Shown here one piece after another: positions 37,380-46,153 of a stretch of 64,000 nucleotides of DNA. Below the pieces are notes generated by a model. It made no database searches, was not told the origin of the DNA, and saw only the letters and a program-made list of their open reading frames with translations. This stretch comes from JAACFF01 sp963701435 (lineage in GTDB: Bacteria; Chloroflexota; Anaerolineae; Promineifilales; Promineifilaceae), in NCBI GenBank assembly GCA_963701435.1, contig CAVPAL010000021.1, positions 138,309 to 202,308 on the forward strand. Reading direction: 5' to 3'. The position numbers were made by a program, and so were the translations under genes. Each line of letters starts with the position of its first letter. The stretch's first letter is position 1.

Positions 37380-38396
37380 ATGTTACAAACCATAGATAAT
37401 CGACCCCAATCACCATTTGTATATTCACCTAATCATTCCAGAATAGACCGGGATTACCAGGTTGTTTCCAATTCCCAATTAGCTCACAGGCTGGAAGGGC
37501 AAATCGGCGACACCCCGCTGCTGCATCTGGCCCACGCTGCCAGAGCATATGGCGTGCCGGATACGGTGGGCCTTTTTGCCAAGGCAGAATGGTTTAATCC
37601 CGGCGGATCTGTGAAAGATCGGGCAGCCTTAAATATTATTCGCGTAGCGGAAGAGAATGGGCTGCTGGCGCCCGGCATGACCCTGCTTGATTCTACCTCT
37701 GGCAACACCGGCATCGCTTACGCCATGCTCGGCGCAGCGCGTGGGTTCAGGGTTAAGCTGACTGTACCGGCCAATACCAGTCCGGAAAGAGTTGCTATTT
37801 TGCGCGCATATGGCGCTGAACTCATTCTAACTGACCCATTAGAGGGATCTGATGGCGCTTTGGTTGAAGCGCGCCGGATTGCGGCCGAAGATCCCGCCGT
37901 TTTTTATGCTAATCAATATAACAACGACGCCAACTGGCAGGCTCATTATTTGACAACCGCTCGTGAAATTTGGGAACAAACAAACGGCCGTATCACGCAT
38001 TTTGTGGCTGGTCTCGGAACGAGCGGCACTTTTATGGGCACAACTCGCGGATTGAAAGCGTTGAACCCGGCGATTATGAGCTATTCTGCCCAGCCAGACA
38101 CCCCCTTTAATGGGTTGGAAGGATGGAAGCATATGGAATCAGCCATTAAGCCGGGCATCTATGATGAGAGTCTGGCCGATGGCAATTTGTCTACCCGGAC
38201 AGAAGACGCCTACGCCATGGCGCGTTTTTTGGCGCGTTATGAAGGACTTTTTGTGGGTGTTTCATCTGCCGCTGCGGTATTTGCGGCAATCAAAGTGGCG
38301 CGCAAACTGGCGGAAGGTGTGGTTGTCACAATCATGCCTGACAGCGGATTTAAGTATCTCAGTGAACGCTTTTGGGTCGATGACGAAGCGGAATGA
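37380..38396 (+). CDS. cysM: Cysteine synthase, CysM type (probably CysO-dependent)
   Basis: 338 residues, a fold-type II PLP enzyme. The PLP lysine lies in NPGGSVKDRAAL, the substrate loop is STSGNTGIAYA, and the phosphate-binding loop is GLGTSGTFMG. The N-terminal 30 residues are extra. It heads a cluster with a JAMM peptidase, a ThiS/MoaD-like carrier and a MoeZ-like protein, which is the arrangement of the mycobacterial CysM/CysO/Mec pathway. In that pathway thiocarboxylated CysO donates sulfur to O-phosphoserine. O-acetylserine use cannot be excluded from sequence alone. Confidence 0.88.
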   Translation: MLQTIDNRPQSPFVYSPNHSRIDRDYQVVSNSQLAHRLEGQIGDTPLLHLAHAARAYGVPDTVGLFAKAEWFNPGGSVKDRAALNIIRVAEENGLLAPGMTLLDSTSGNTGIAYAMLGAARGFRVKLTVPANTSPERVAILRAYGAELILTDPLEGSDGALVEARRIAAEDPAVFYANQYNNDANWQAHYLTTAREIWEQTNGRITHFVAGLGTSGTFMGTTRGLKALNPAIMSYSAQPDTPFNGLEGWKHMESAIKPGIYDESLADGNLSTRTEDAYAMARFLARYEGLFVGVSSAAAVFAAIKVARKLAEGVVVTIMPDSGFKYLSERFWVDDEAE

Positions 38397-38824
38397 TGGT
38401 CAAATTTACGTCAGAACTGCACGCAGAAATTAAAGCGCACGGCGCGTCCGCGTATCCTTTTGAGGGCTGTGGACTTCTACTAGGGCGTGTAGAAAATGGG
38501 GTGAATGTCGTAACGGCCGTTCAGCCGATGCGCAACGTCTGGCCTGATGAAATGGAAAAGCGGGTTCGTTTTCGTATCGCTGAAGATGATTGGCGCGACG
38601 CCGAACTCGACGCCCTGCTAAATGGCCTGGACGTTATTGGCGTTTTTCACAGCCATCCCGACAATCCGCCGGTTGCGTCACCGCGCGATCTCGCCTGGGC
38701 CGCCTGGGTGGGCTATTCCTACTTAATCACCGAGGTGCTGGCGGGTGAACCCACCCACAGCCGTTCCTGGCAGTTGCAGCCTGACCGTAGCGGGTTTGTT
38801 GAAGAACCGGTTGCAGAAATTTAA
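38393..38824 (+). CDS. mec: JAMM metallopeptidase, Mec-like (CysO-cysteine hydrolase)
   Basis: 143 residues; its ATG overlaps the cysM stop (ATGA). JAB/MPN+ motif: Glu in the N-terminal FEGCGLLLG region, then GVFHSHPDNPPVASPRDLAWA, which supplies the two zinc histidines, the Ser and the Asp. In mycobacteria Mec removes cysteine from the C-terminus of CysO after transfer. Its place between cysM and cysO supports this function. Confidence 0.88.
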   Translation: MMVKFTSELHAEIKAHGASAYPFEGCGLLLGRVENGVNVVTAVQPMRNVWPDEMEKRVRFRIAEDDWRDAELDALLNGLDVIGVFHSHPDNPPVASPRDLAWAAWVGYSYLITEVLAGEPTHSRSWQLQPDRSGFVEEPVAEI

Positions 38825-38838
38825 TAAGGAGCTTTTTG

Positions 38839-39108
38839 ATGACAACAATTCGAATTCCAACTCCCTTACGGCCGTACACCGGGGGCGACAGTGCCGTCAA
38901 TGTGCATGGCGGTACCGTCGGCGCTGCATTAAATGATTTGACCGAGCAGTATCCAAACCTGCGCCAGCATCTTTATGAGGGCGGCGAACTGCGCAGTTTC
39001 GTCAATATTTATCTCAACAAAGAAGATGTACGTCATTTACAGGGCGCGAATACGGCCGTTTCTGATGACGATACGCTGCTTATTATCCCATCCATTGCCG
39101 GTGGGTGA
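38839..39108 (+). CDS. cysO: Sulfur carrier CysO (ThiS/MoaD-like)
   Basis: 89 residues from ATG 38839 with AAGGAG upstream. Beta-grasp ubiquitin-like pattern ending in SIAGG, the di-glycine that is adenylated and thiocarboxylated. It holds two copies of the iterated palindrome (38870 and 39053). It follows mec by 15 bp and is activated presumably by the MoeZ-like protein encoded downstream. Confidence 0.88.
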   Translation: MTTIRIPTPLRPYTGGDSAVNVHGGTVGAALNDLTEQYPNLRQHLYEGGELRSFVNIYLNKEDVRHLQGANTAVSDDDTLLIIPSIAGG

Positions 39109-39128
39109 ACTTTTTGAGGGAAAATCAC

Positions 39129-39265
39129 GTGCCGCGTCAAGTCGATCAATCTGCACTCAAAGTTAATCAGGTTATGATCATCAGCCTATTGGTGCTGGCG
39201 TTCCTATTCGACGCTGTCTGGCTGGCTGCTTTCGTGGGAGCTGTTATGTTGGTGGGAACGGCCGT
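39129..39265 (+). pseudogene. DUF4395 protein, N-terminal fragment
   Basis: From GTG 39129 with GAGGG upstream: PRQVDQSALKVNQVMIISLL, then a membrane helix ending MLVGTAV. This is the start of a DUF4395 membrane protein, normally about 130-150 residues. The homologous part stops at the ACGGCCGT palindrome (39258-39265); beyond it the frame runs into unrelated sequence and stops at 39329. The rest of the gene is missing. Confidence 0.7.
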
Positions 39266-39451
39266 GTCGCCATCCAGCACATTGACGCTGAACAAGAGCC
39301 GGATAAAGCCAATCAATTTGGCGTGTTAACGCTGCCCACAACCATTCTGGTAGACCACCAGGGACAGGTGCGTGAAATTAATTATGGTCTGACCCCGGCT
39401 CAAAAATTAAATCAACAGCTTCAGGGATTGGCCGCAAAACAGGAAACATAA
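39257..39451 (+). pseudogene. Thioredoxin-like protein, C-terminal fragment
   Basis: In another frame, starting within the same palindrome (AAC GGC CGT), the sequence reads NGRVAIQHIDAEQEPDKANQ, then FGVLTLPTTILVDHQGQVRE, then a C-terminal helix to TAA 39451. This is the cis-proline half of a thioredoxin fold (TLPTTI). The N-terminal half with the CxxC site is absent and there is no start codon. It ends directly against the moeZ ATG, so it was the gene before moeZ. Confidence 0.75.
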
Positions 39452-40666
39452 ATGGGAATCATGAGCATTAAAGAACAAATTAACCCCGCTGCCTTAAATC
39501 TTTCACATGAAGAAGTGCAGCGCTACAGCCGTCACCTGATCATGCCGGAAGTTGGCATGGCGGGTCAGCTGCGGCTAAAAGCGGCCAGCATCTTGTTAAT
39601 CGGCGCAGGCGGTTTGGGGTCGCCTCTGGCCATGTATCTGGCGGCAGCCGGCGTCGGACGCATCGGCCTGGTTGATTATGATGTTGTTGACTACACCAAC
39701 TTGCAGCGCCAGATTATTCATGGCACCAAAGATGTCGGCCGGCCCAAACTGGAAAGCGCCAGAGCGCGTATGCTGGATATTAACCCGCATGTCCAGGTTG
39801 ATACCTATGAAATTGCTCTGACCTCTGACAACGCCCTGGAGCTTTTTGCCCCCTACGACATCATTATTGACGGCACCGACAACTTTCCAACGCGCTATTT
39901 AACCAATGACGCCTGTGTGCTGCTGGGCAAACCTAATGTATATGGCAGTATCTTCCGCTTTGAAGGCCAAGCTTCCGTGTTTTATGCCCAAGAAGGCCCC
40001 TGCTACCGCTGCCTCTTCCCGGAACCGCCCCCACCCGGCCTTGTACCCAGTTGTGCGGAAGGCGGCGTTTTAGGCATATTACCCGGAACAATAGGCGCCA
40101 TCCAGGCTACGGAAGCTATCAAGCTGATCCTGGGCAAGGGGGAATCATTAATCGGCCGTCTGCTGCTTTATGATGCCTTGAGCATGAGTTTTGAGGAAGT
40201 CCGGCTGCGCAAAAACCCAAACTGCCCGATTTGCAGCGAAAACCCGACGCTTACGGAATTGATCGATTACGAGCAGTTTTGCGGTATGCCGGCCCATGAT
40301 CACAGCCTCTATACCGCTGGCGGCGGTCAAAATAACGCCAATGTACCCCAAATGTCACCGTTAGAACTGAAAGCGAGGTTGGATAACGGGGATGCACCAT
40401 TTATTCTCGACGTACGTGAGCCGCACGAATGGGATATTTCAAATTTAAAGCCGCTAGGAGCGGTCTTGATACCACAAGGTCAGGTGCTGGCGCGCATGAA
40501 CGAGTTGGACACGGCGCATGAAATTGTGGTGCAGTGCCGCACAGGCGTTCGCAGCGCCAATATTGTGCGCGAATTGCAAAAACATGGTTTCAAAAAACTC
40601 TATAATCTGGACGGCGGCATAAATCGCTGGGCGCGCGAAGTAGATCCAAGCTTGCCTACTTATTAA
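39452..40666 (+). CDS. moeZ: Adenylyltransferase/sulfurtransferase MoeZ (ThiF/MoeB domain plus rhodanese)
   Basis: 404 residues. The N-terminal E1-like domain has RYSRHLIMPEVGMAGQ, the nucleotide loop GAGGLGSPLAMYLAAAGVG, and zinc cysteines in CYRCLFP and CPICS. The C-terminal rhodanese domain has the active-site loop VVQCRTGVRS with the persulfide cysteine. It adenylates the C-terminus of the carrier and transfers sulfur to it, here most likely CysO. The start is immediately after the preceding TAA; ATG 39461 is an alternative. Confidence 0.9.
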   Translation: MGIMSIKEQINPAALNLSHEEVQRYSRHLIMPEVGMAGQLRLKAASILLIGAGGLGSPLAMYLAAAGVGRIGLVDYDVVDYTNLQRQIIHGTKDVGRPKLESARARMLDINPHVQVDTYEIALTSDNALELFAPYDIIIDGTDNFPTRYLTNDACVLLGKPNVYGSIFRFEGQASVFYAQEGPCYRCLFPEPPPPGLVPSCAEGGVLGILPGTIGAIQATEAIKLILGKGESLIGRLLLYDALSMSFEEVRLRKNPNCPICSENPTLTELIDYEQFCGMPAHDHSLYTAGGGQNNANVPQMSPLELKARLDNGDAPFILDVREPHEWDISNLKPLGAVLIPQGQVLARMNELDTAHEIVVQCRTGVRSANIVRELQKHGFKKLYNLDGGINRWAREVDPSLPTY

Positions 40667-40734
40667 AAAAACATGAGCCATCCCGAATTTTTTGATGTGG
40701 GAGCTTATTTGTCGATGAAAACATCAAAACTGGC

Positions 40735-40762
40735 TTGACAGGTCACCCCGGGCGGCTATAAT
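40735..40762 (+). promoter_or_regulatory. Promoter of rpmF
   Basis: TTGACA at 40735-40740, a 16-bp spacer, and a perfect TATAAT at 40757-40762, 72 bp before the rpmF start. Confidence 0.85.
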
Positions 40763-40833
40763 TCTCAAGTTGCGGCCTTTTCGCCGCTTATTTTTTGCAT
40801 GAATATCGAAATTTTTTAAAGAGAGTTTGAACA

Positions 40834-41019
40834 ATGGGTGCTGTACCAAAGAGAAGAATTTCCAAATCACGTCGAAATCGTCGACGCGCGCATGATGCAC
40901 TACCAAAAGTACATCTGGTTACCTGTCCCAATTGTGGCGACATGCGCCGCCCGCACAGAATGTGTCCCACCTGTGGCACTTATAAGGGCCGCCAAATTTT
41001 ACCAGGTTACGAAGAATAG
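40834..41019 (+). CDS. rpmF: 50S ribosomal protein L32
   Basis: 61 residues: GAVPKRRISKSRRNRRRAHD, then a four-cysteine zinc ribbon CPNCG..MCPTCG. Length and basic N-terminus are typical. It is followed at once by a terminator; the fabD gene downstream makes this the common rpmF-fab neighbourhood. Confidence 0.97.
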   Translation: MGAVPKRRISKSRRNRRRAHDALPKVHLVTCPNCGDMRRPHRMCPTCGTYKGRQILPGYEE

Positions 41020-41031
41020 TGATGAAGCAGG

Positions 41032-41057
41032 AGGGCCGTTTTAAAACGGCCTTTTTT
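41032..41057 (+). terminator. Intrinsic terminator after rpmF
   Basis: GGCCGTTTTAAAACGGCC is a perfect palindromic stem (41034-41051) followed by six T. Confidence 0.9.
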
Positions 41058-41090
41058 GCATCACCAGGTTACCGCCTCAGGATATAACGG

Positions 41091-41999
41091 TTGAATACGG
41101 CTTACTTGTTTCCTGGTCAGGGGTCCCAACATGTAGGCATGGGGCAGGCGCTTACCGCTCAAAGCTCTGCCGCTCGCGCCATTTTTGATACTGCCGACGC
41201 ACAATTGGGGTTTTCAATTTCTCGTCTCTGCTTTGAAGGGCCTGAAGAGGAGTTAACCGCCACCGTTAACCAGCAGCCGGCGCTGTTTACGACCAGCGTT
41301 GCAACCTGGCGGGCCATGCTGGCTGAAAATTGGCGCGCGCCTGCATTTGTGGCCGGACACAGCCTGGGTGAGCTTTCTGCTTTGGCGGCGGCCGGCTGCC
41401 TCACATTTGAAGATGGGCTGCGTTTGGTGCAAAAACGAGGTTTGTTGATGCAGCAGGCGGGCGAACTCTATCCGGGGGGGATGTCGGCTATCATTGCGTT
41501 GGATGCGGACGAAATTGAAGCAATTTGTACACAAGCCAGTGCTGAAACCGGCTTGCCTGTCCAACTTGCCAATGATAATTGTCCCGGGCAAACTGTTATA
41601 TCGGGAAACACCGCGGCTTTGACCCGCGCTGAAGAGTTGGCCAAAACGGCCGGGGCGCGCAAAATTGTGCGCCTTCCGATTACGATTGCGGCTCACTCTG
41701 AATTGATGGGACCAGCAGCTGAGGAATTTGCAACGGCCGTTGACCAAACCCCCTTTAACCCCCCCCATATGCCGGTGATTGGCAATGTGACTGCACAGCC
41801 TTTGACTACGCCTGACGCAATTCGGGCTGAACTAAAAGCACAGTTAACCTCATCGGTCCTTTGGAATGCCTCTATGCGATATTTGTTGGATCAGAAAATT
41901 GATACCTTTGTGGAAGTGGGACCAGGCAGCGTCTTGTCAGGTTTGATGAAGCGGATTGATCGCACATCAAATCGCATAAAATACGAACCAGGAGTCTAA
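41091..41999 (+). CDS. fabD: Malonyl-CoA:ACP transacylase
   Basis: 302 residues from a TTG start with AGGA upstream. It has LFPGQGSQHVGMG, the nucleophile elbow GHSLGELSALAAAG, and the His in AAHSELM. It loads malonyl groups on acyl carrier protein for fatty acid synthesis. fabG follows after 2 bp, so the two are translationally close. The gene holds one iterated palindrome. Confidence 0.95.
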   Translation: MNTAYLFPGQGSQHVGMGQALTAQSSAARAIFDTADAQLGFSISRLCFEGPEEELTATVNQQPALFTTSVATWRAMLAENWRAPAFVAGHSLGELSALAAAGCLTFEDGLRLVQKRGLLMQQAGELYPGGMSAIIALDADEIEAICTQASAETGLPVQLANDNCPGQTVISGNTAALTRAEELAKTAGARKIVRLPITIAAHSELMGPAAEEFATAVDQTPFNPPHMPVIGNVTAQPLTTPDAIRAELKAQLTSSVLWNASMRYLLDQKIDTFVEVGPGSVLSGLMKRIDRTSNRIKYEPGV

Positions 42000-42001
42000 T
42001 T

Positions 42002-42748
42002 TTGTTGTTGGAAGGTAAAATTGCTGTAGTAACCGGCGGGTCACGCGGTATTGGCCGCGCCATTGCCGAAGATTTGGCCGCGAACGGCGCCAGTGTGGTG
42101 GTTAATTATCATTCAAACAGTGAAGCGGCTGAAAATGTTGTCACGGGCATTCAGGAAACGGGTGGTACGGCCGTTGCCATCCAGGCTGACGTCAGCGATC
42201 TGAAAGCTGCCCAGAATTTGATCAAAACAACCATCGACACATTTGGACAAATTGATATTTTGGTAAACAATGCGGGCACTACGCGCGACACGCTGATCAT
42301 GATGATGAAAGAAGAACAGTGGGATACCGTCATCAACACAAACCTGAAAAGCGTGTTTAACTGCTGTAAAGCGGCGGCGCGCCCTATGGTGCGACGCAAA
42401 AAAGGGGGGCGCATCATCAATATCGCCTCCGTCGCAGGAATAGTCGGGCAGGCGGGGCAAACAAATTACGCCGCCTCTAAAGCCGGTATCATCGGTTTTT
42501 CTAAGTCCCTGGCAAAAGAGCTGGGTTCGCGCAATATCACCGTCAACGTTGTGGCGCCCGGATTTGTGTTAACTGATTTAACTTCTGGTCTGGATGAAGA
42601 GTTGGTCAATAAATCTTTAGAGTTTATTCCCTTGGGACGTTGGGGTGAGGCGCAAGAAATTGCCAATCTGGTTACTTTCCTGGCGTCCGATAAATCTTCC
42701 TACATTACTGGCGAAGTGATTCAGGTTGACGGCGGGATTGCAACTTAA
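42002..42748 (+). CDS. fabG: 3-oxoacyl-ACP reductase
   Basis: 248 residues from TTG 42002 (two more TTG codons follow in frame), with AGGAG upstream. Rossmann motif GGSRGIG, NNAG, catalytic Ser in ASVAG and Tyr-x3-Lys in YAASK, and the C-terminal GEVIQVDGG. NADPH-dependent ketoacyl reduction in fatty acid elongation. Confidence 0.95.
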   Translation: MLLEGKIAVVTGGSRGIGRAIAEDLAANGASVVVNYHSNSEAAENVVTGIQETGGTAVAIQADVSDLKAAQNLIKTTIDTFGQIDILVNNAGTTRDTLIMMMKEEQWDTVINTNLKSVFNCCKAAARPMVRRKKGGRIINIASVAGIVGQAGQTNYAASKAGIIGFSKSLAKELGSRNITVNVVAPGFVLTDLTSGLDEELVNKSLEFIPLGRWGEAQEIANLVTFLASDKSSYITGEVIQVDGGIAT

Positions 42749-42813
42749 TCTTTTGCTCGCGACGGGTTGTGATACAATCAAGCTACACTTACCGGAATAG
42801 GAACGATTGAATT

Positions 42814-43173
42814 ATGAGTGAGAAGCAGGAAAGTTACGGCCGTATCGAAGTTGCGCCTGAAGTTTTGGCTACGATTGCGCACTTTGCCGCGCTGCGCGTA
42901 GAAGGCGTCTCTAAAATGGCGCCCATCCCGCCGGACATGGCGCGCATGTTCCGGCGCGCCGTAAAAAGTGATGGAATTGTCCTGGATTTGTCAGATAACA
43001 AGATCAATTTCAATATTTACGTTATAATGGGACCACGCGTGAATATTATGGAAGCTAGCCGCCAGATCCAGGCGGCTGTTACCGAAGCAATGGACACAAT
43101 GGTTGGTGTCCCGGTCGATGCGGTAAATGTTCATGTGGAGGATGTACTCTACGAACAAGGAGAGGTTGTTTAA
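42814..43173 (+). CDS. Asp23/Gls24 family envelope stress protein
   Basis: 119 residues. It begins with GRIEVAPEVLATIAHFAALR, then VEGVSKM, and has the family's VPVDAVNVHVEDVLYE end. Asp23 proteins are small, often membrane-associated through partners, and frequently lie beside nusB in Gram-positives and Chloroflexota, as here (10 bp apart). Confidence 0.88.
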   Translation: MSEKQESYGRIEVAPEVLATIAHFAALRVEGVSKMAPIPPDMARMFRRAVKSDGIVLDLSDNKINFNIYVIMGPRVNIMEASRQIQAAVTEAMDTMVGVPVDAVNVHVEDVLYEQGEVV

Positions 43174-43182
43174 GCCACACGC

Positions 43183-43647
43183 ATGAAATCTAGGCGTCGC
43201 GCTCGCCGCGTAACTTTGGAAGTCCTTTACGAATACGATATTGCTGCACACCCTCCTGGGGAAGTTCTGGAGCGCCGTCTGGAAGCAAACCAGATGGATC
43301 GTTCTGGGGCAGAGTTTGCCTCAAGTCTGGTTCAGGGTGTCATTGCGTATTTAGATGGCATGGATGTCCTGATTGCGCGTTATGCGCCGGAATGGCCGCT
43401 CGAACAAATGGCTGTAATTGACCGCAATATATTGCGCATGGCCATTTTTGAATTCCTTGTTTCCGATGAAACCCCTGTGAAAGTCGCCATCAATGAAGCT
43501 GTTGAATTGGCCAAAACCTATGGTTCTGACAGCGCTCCCCGGTTCGTAAATGGGGTCCTGGGAACCCTCGCCGACCGCATTCCAGAACTGCACGAAGAGC
43601 TAATTGTCGGCCATGCCGCAATTGAGCTAGTCACACCCACAAGCTAA
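43183..43647 (+). CDS. nusB: Transcription antitermination protein NusB
   Basis: 154 residues. KSRRRARRVTLEVLYEYDIA and the C-terminal INEAVELAKTYGSDSAPRFVNGVLG (two adjoining stretches) are the classic NusB ends. It binds boxA RNA with NusE for rRNA antitermination. It forms a pair with the Asp23 gene. Confidence 0.93.
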   Translation: MKSRRRARRVTLEVLYEYDIAAHPPGEVLERRLEANQMDRSGAEFASSLVQGVIAYLDGMDVLIARYAPEWPLEQMAVIDRNILRMAIFEFLVSDETPVKVAINEAVELAKTYGSDSAPRFVNGVLGTLADRIPELHEELIVGHAAIELVTPTS

Positions 43648-43672
43648 CTGTTTTCTTTTCCCTTCAATTTTC

Positions 43673-44152
43673 ATGCAAACAGTCCGTTGTTATGATGACT
43701 TTGGCCAGCCGGTAGATGTGCCGGAAGATAAGCTGGGTTTTGATACGGCCGTTTACGGCATTCTCATTCTTCATAATCATGTCCTCCTCCAGAAACATCC
43801 GCGCACGCGCCTGTGGCAGCCATTGGGTGACCGCTTACGCAAGGGGGAAACGCCAAACCAGCTTCTAAAAAATATTTGTATCCAGTTGTTCGATGCTCCC
43901 TTTAAGGTTGGCGCGCTCCTGGCAGTTGAAGATCGTTTTGTGGTTGACCGGCGGCGCAGCGGACTGCAACTGGCGACCCTATATTATAGTTTAGATCGCA
44001 CGACCGGTATGCTCCCCAATTTCCTGCTGCCCCTTCCCAATAACACTTTTTCATGGGAGCCATTGCATGGACTGACGCGTCAGCAGATGCAGTTTGGGTA
44101 TACGGCCGTGCAAACAGCCCAAAACCGAAGTTCACACCATAAAAAATTGTAA
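43673..44152 (+). CDS. Nudix-like protein with degenerate box
   Basis: 159 residues. The layout (VYGILILHNHVLLQKHPRTR, then LWQPLGDRLRKGETPNQLLK) follows Nudix hydrolases, but the normal GX5EX7REUXEEXGU box is not intact: only G....GE remains and the REuxEE part reads LLKNICIQLFD. It is likely catalytically changed or inactive, or a binding protein. It lies 25 bp after nusB. Confidence 0.55.
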   Translation: MQTVRCYDDFGQPVDVPEDKLGFDTAVYGILILHNHVLLQKHPRTRLWQPLGDRLRKGETPNQLLKNICIQLFDAPFKVGALLAVEDRFVVDRRRSGLQLATLYYSLDRTTGMLPNFLLPLPNNTFSWEPLHGLTRQQMQFGYTAVQTAQNRSSHHKKL

Positions 44153-44212
44153 CAAGATCATGATGAAGATCATGGTTGGTAAGTGACAATTGTCATGCTT
44201 TGTTTTTTTGAC

Positions 44213-44241
44213 TTGACAAAGATTCCTCTAAACAATAAAAT
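44213..44241 (+). promoter_or_regulatory. Promoter of GntR gene
   Basis: TTGACA at 44213-44218, a 17-bp spacer, and TAAAAT at 44236-44241. TGACAATTGTCA (44183-44194) is a 12-bp palindrome upstream of the -35 box and may be an operator. Confidence 0.65.
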
Positions 44242-44294
44242 TCGTCATACAACCATACGACCAGACACATTAGGAATATAAATTCGGGATTGTC

Positions 44295-45020
44295 ATGCTC
44301 AAACGCAGCCCCTCGCTAACAGAACAAACTAAATCATATCTCAAGGAACGGATTCTTAACGAGGAGTTTGAAGACGGCCGTATTCCTTCTGAAACTGAGT
44401 TGGCCAATGAACTTGGCGTCAGCCGCACAACCGTGCGTGATGCGCTCAGCCGTCTTGAAATTGAGGGCAGTATTTTCCGCAAACAAGGCGCAGGCACATT
44501 TGTGAATCGACCCGGATTGCAAATAAAATCGCGGTTGGAGGAGATGTGGTCGTATGAAGCTGTGTTAGAAGCGCACGGCTATACACCCTCGACCCAGGTG
44601 CTTGGTATTCAGACAGAAACAGCCGCGCCTGAAGTTGTTGATGCGCTGAACTTGCTGCCGGGCGAGCCGGTCGTTGTTGTGCGTAAACTCTTCAAGGAAG
44701 ATGCTGAGCCGGTTATTTTGACTTTGAACTACATTCCAACAAGGCTGATGACACGGCCGTATACCCCCGACAACTTTTGTACGCCTATCTTTAAATTTCT
44801 AGAAACGGTTTGTGACCAACAACTGCTCTATTATCTGTCCGAAATTGTACCGATTATTGCTGACGAAAATTTGGCCGCGACTCTGAACATCCCATCCAAA
44901 ACGGCGCTGATCTCATTTGAAGAAACGGGCTACAACAACCAAAACGAGCCAATTGTCATGGCAAGCTCCTATTTCCGTGACGATTTACTGCGTTTTCGCT
45001 TGATCCGCCGTCAAGTTTAA
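44295..45020 (+). CDS. GntR family regulator with UTRA domain
   Basis: 241 residues. The winged HTH has IPSETELANELGVSRTTVRDALSRLE, shown here in two overlapping parts (IPSETELANELGVS; RTTVRDALSRLE), and the effector-binding UTRA domain of the HutC subfamily follows from about residue 80. It sits at the head of the carbamoyltransferase, carbamate kinase and PLP-enzyme cluster and probably controls it. The effector is unknown. Confidence 0.88.
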   Translation: MLKRSPSLTEQTKSYLKERILNEEFEDGRIPSETELANELGVSRTTVRDALSRLEIEGSIFRKQGAGTFVNRPGLQIKSRLEEMWSYEAVLEAHGYTPSTQVLGIQTETAAPEVVDALNLLPGEPVVVVRKLFKEDAEPVILTLNYIPTRLMTRPYTPDNFCTPIFKFLETVCDQQLLYYLSEIVPIIADENLAATLNIPSKTALISFEETGYNNQNEPIVMASSYFRDDLLRFRLIRRQV

Positions 45021-45155
45021 TATCTCGCATGCCAGGTCAAAATTCAGACATTTTAGCATGCAGACGGCACGATGCGCAGAAAAACACATTGTGCTGAAAT
45101 TAAAAACCCATAGAATCCGGGCTTTTCAGCCCCAAATTTCATTAAGGAGAGACTG

Positions 45156-46109
45156 ATGAAAAGCTTTGCAGGACGCGACATTCTTTCTCTGAAAGATTTT
45201 GAGCGCAACGAATTTTTCCATATTTTTGATGTAGCGGCCGAGTTGGAGCCAATTGCGCGCACGCGGCAAAACAGTGATTTACTGGCGAGCAAAACCCTAT
45301 TGACTGCCTTCTACCAGCCATCGACGCGGACACGCCTGGCGCATGAAGCCGCCATGCACCGCCTGGGTGGTCATGTTTTAGGCTTTGCCGATCCCAAAAT
45401 GACCCGCGCCGGTGACTTTTACCAGGAATCGATTAAAGATACTGTCAAAATGCTGGAATATTATGCCGATGTCATTGTAATGCGCCATTTCCAACAGGGC
45501 GCTCCCCATGAAGCCGCCAAATGGTCAAGCGTACCCATCATCAATGCCGGTGATGGTTGGGGCGAACATCCCACGCAGGTTTTAACCGACCTGTATACAA
45601 TCCTCAAAGAGAGAGGTACGATTGACGGCTTAACCTTCCTCTGCATTGGCGATCATCGCATGCGCACGATGCACTCCATTGGGTATGCATTGACCCAATT
45701 CGACTGTGAAATGATTATGATTTCGCCGCCGGAAATGTCCCCCACCGATGAATTCAAAGCAGAATTAGCCGGCCAAAACCTGGTGTTCCGTGAAGAGGCG
45801 GACGTACGCGACGTCATTCAAGAGGCGGATGTCATTTATATGGAACCGGTTGTTCAACCCGACTATACCCAATCTCGGCAGGAAAAGGCAGATGAGTATG
45901 GCCTTACCCCGCCGCAATATAGAGTGACGCGCGATCTGATGCGTGAAAAAGCAAAGCGGGACGCGATCATTTTGCACTCACTGCCCCGCATGGATGAACT
46001 TCCGGCAGATGTTGACAGTACCCGTCATGCGCGTTATTGGGAAGAGGCTTTCAACGGCGTCGTGATGCGCATGGCATTGCTGGCGTTGGTGTTGGGCGCT
46101 ATGGAGTAA
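45156..46109 (+). CDS. Aspartate/ornithine carbamoyltransferase family, PyrB-like
   Basis: 317 residues with AAGGAGAG before the ATG. Carbamoyl-phosphate motif YQPSTRTRLAHE, INAGDGWGEHPTQVLTDLYT, and LHSLPRMDEL, closest to aspartate carbamoyltransferase (HPTQ, LPRxDE). No other pyrimidine gene is near. Its place before a knotted carbamoyltransferase and carbamate kinase suggests a catabolic partner rather than pyrimidine synthesis, but sequence alone does not settle the substrate. Confidence 0.8.
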   Translation: MKSFAGRDILSLKDFERNEFFHIFDVAAELEPIARTRQNSDLLASKTLLTAFYQPSTRTRLAHEAAMHRLGGHVLGFADPKMTRAGDFYQESIKDTVKMLEYYADVIVMRHFQQGAPHEAAKWSSVPIINAGDGWGEHPTQVLTDLYTILKERGTIDGLTFLCIGDHRMRTMHSIGYALTQFDCEMIMISPPEMSPTDEFKAELAGQNLVFREEADVRDVIQEADVIYMEPVVQPDYTQSRQEKADEYGLTPPQYRVTRDLMREKAKRDAIILHSLPRMDELPADVDSTRHARYWEEAFNGVVMRMALLALVLGAME

Positions 46110-46119
46110 GAAATCGGGC

Positions 46120-46143
46120 TGGGGGCTTGAAAACAGGCCCCCA
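46120..46143. terminator. Terminator between convergent genes
   Basis: TGGGGGC (46120-46126) pairs with GCCCCCA (46137-46143) between the PyrB-like gene and the opposing Uma2 gene. The T-run is weak. Confidence 0.6.
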
Positions 46144-46153
46144 ATCTTACATT

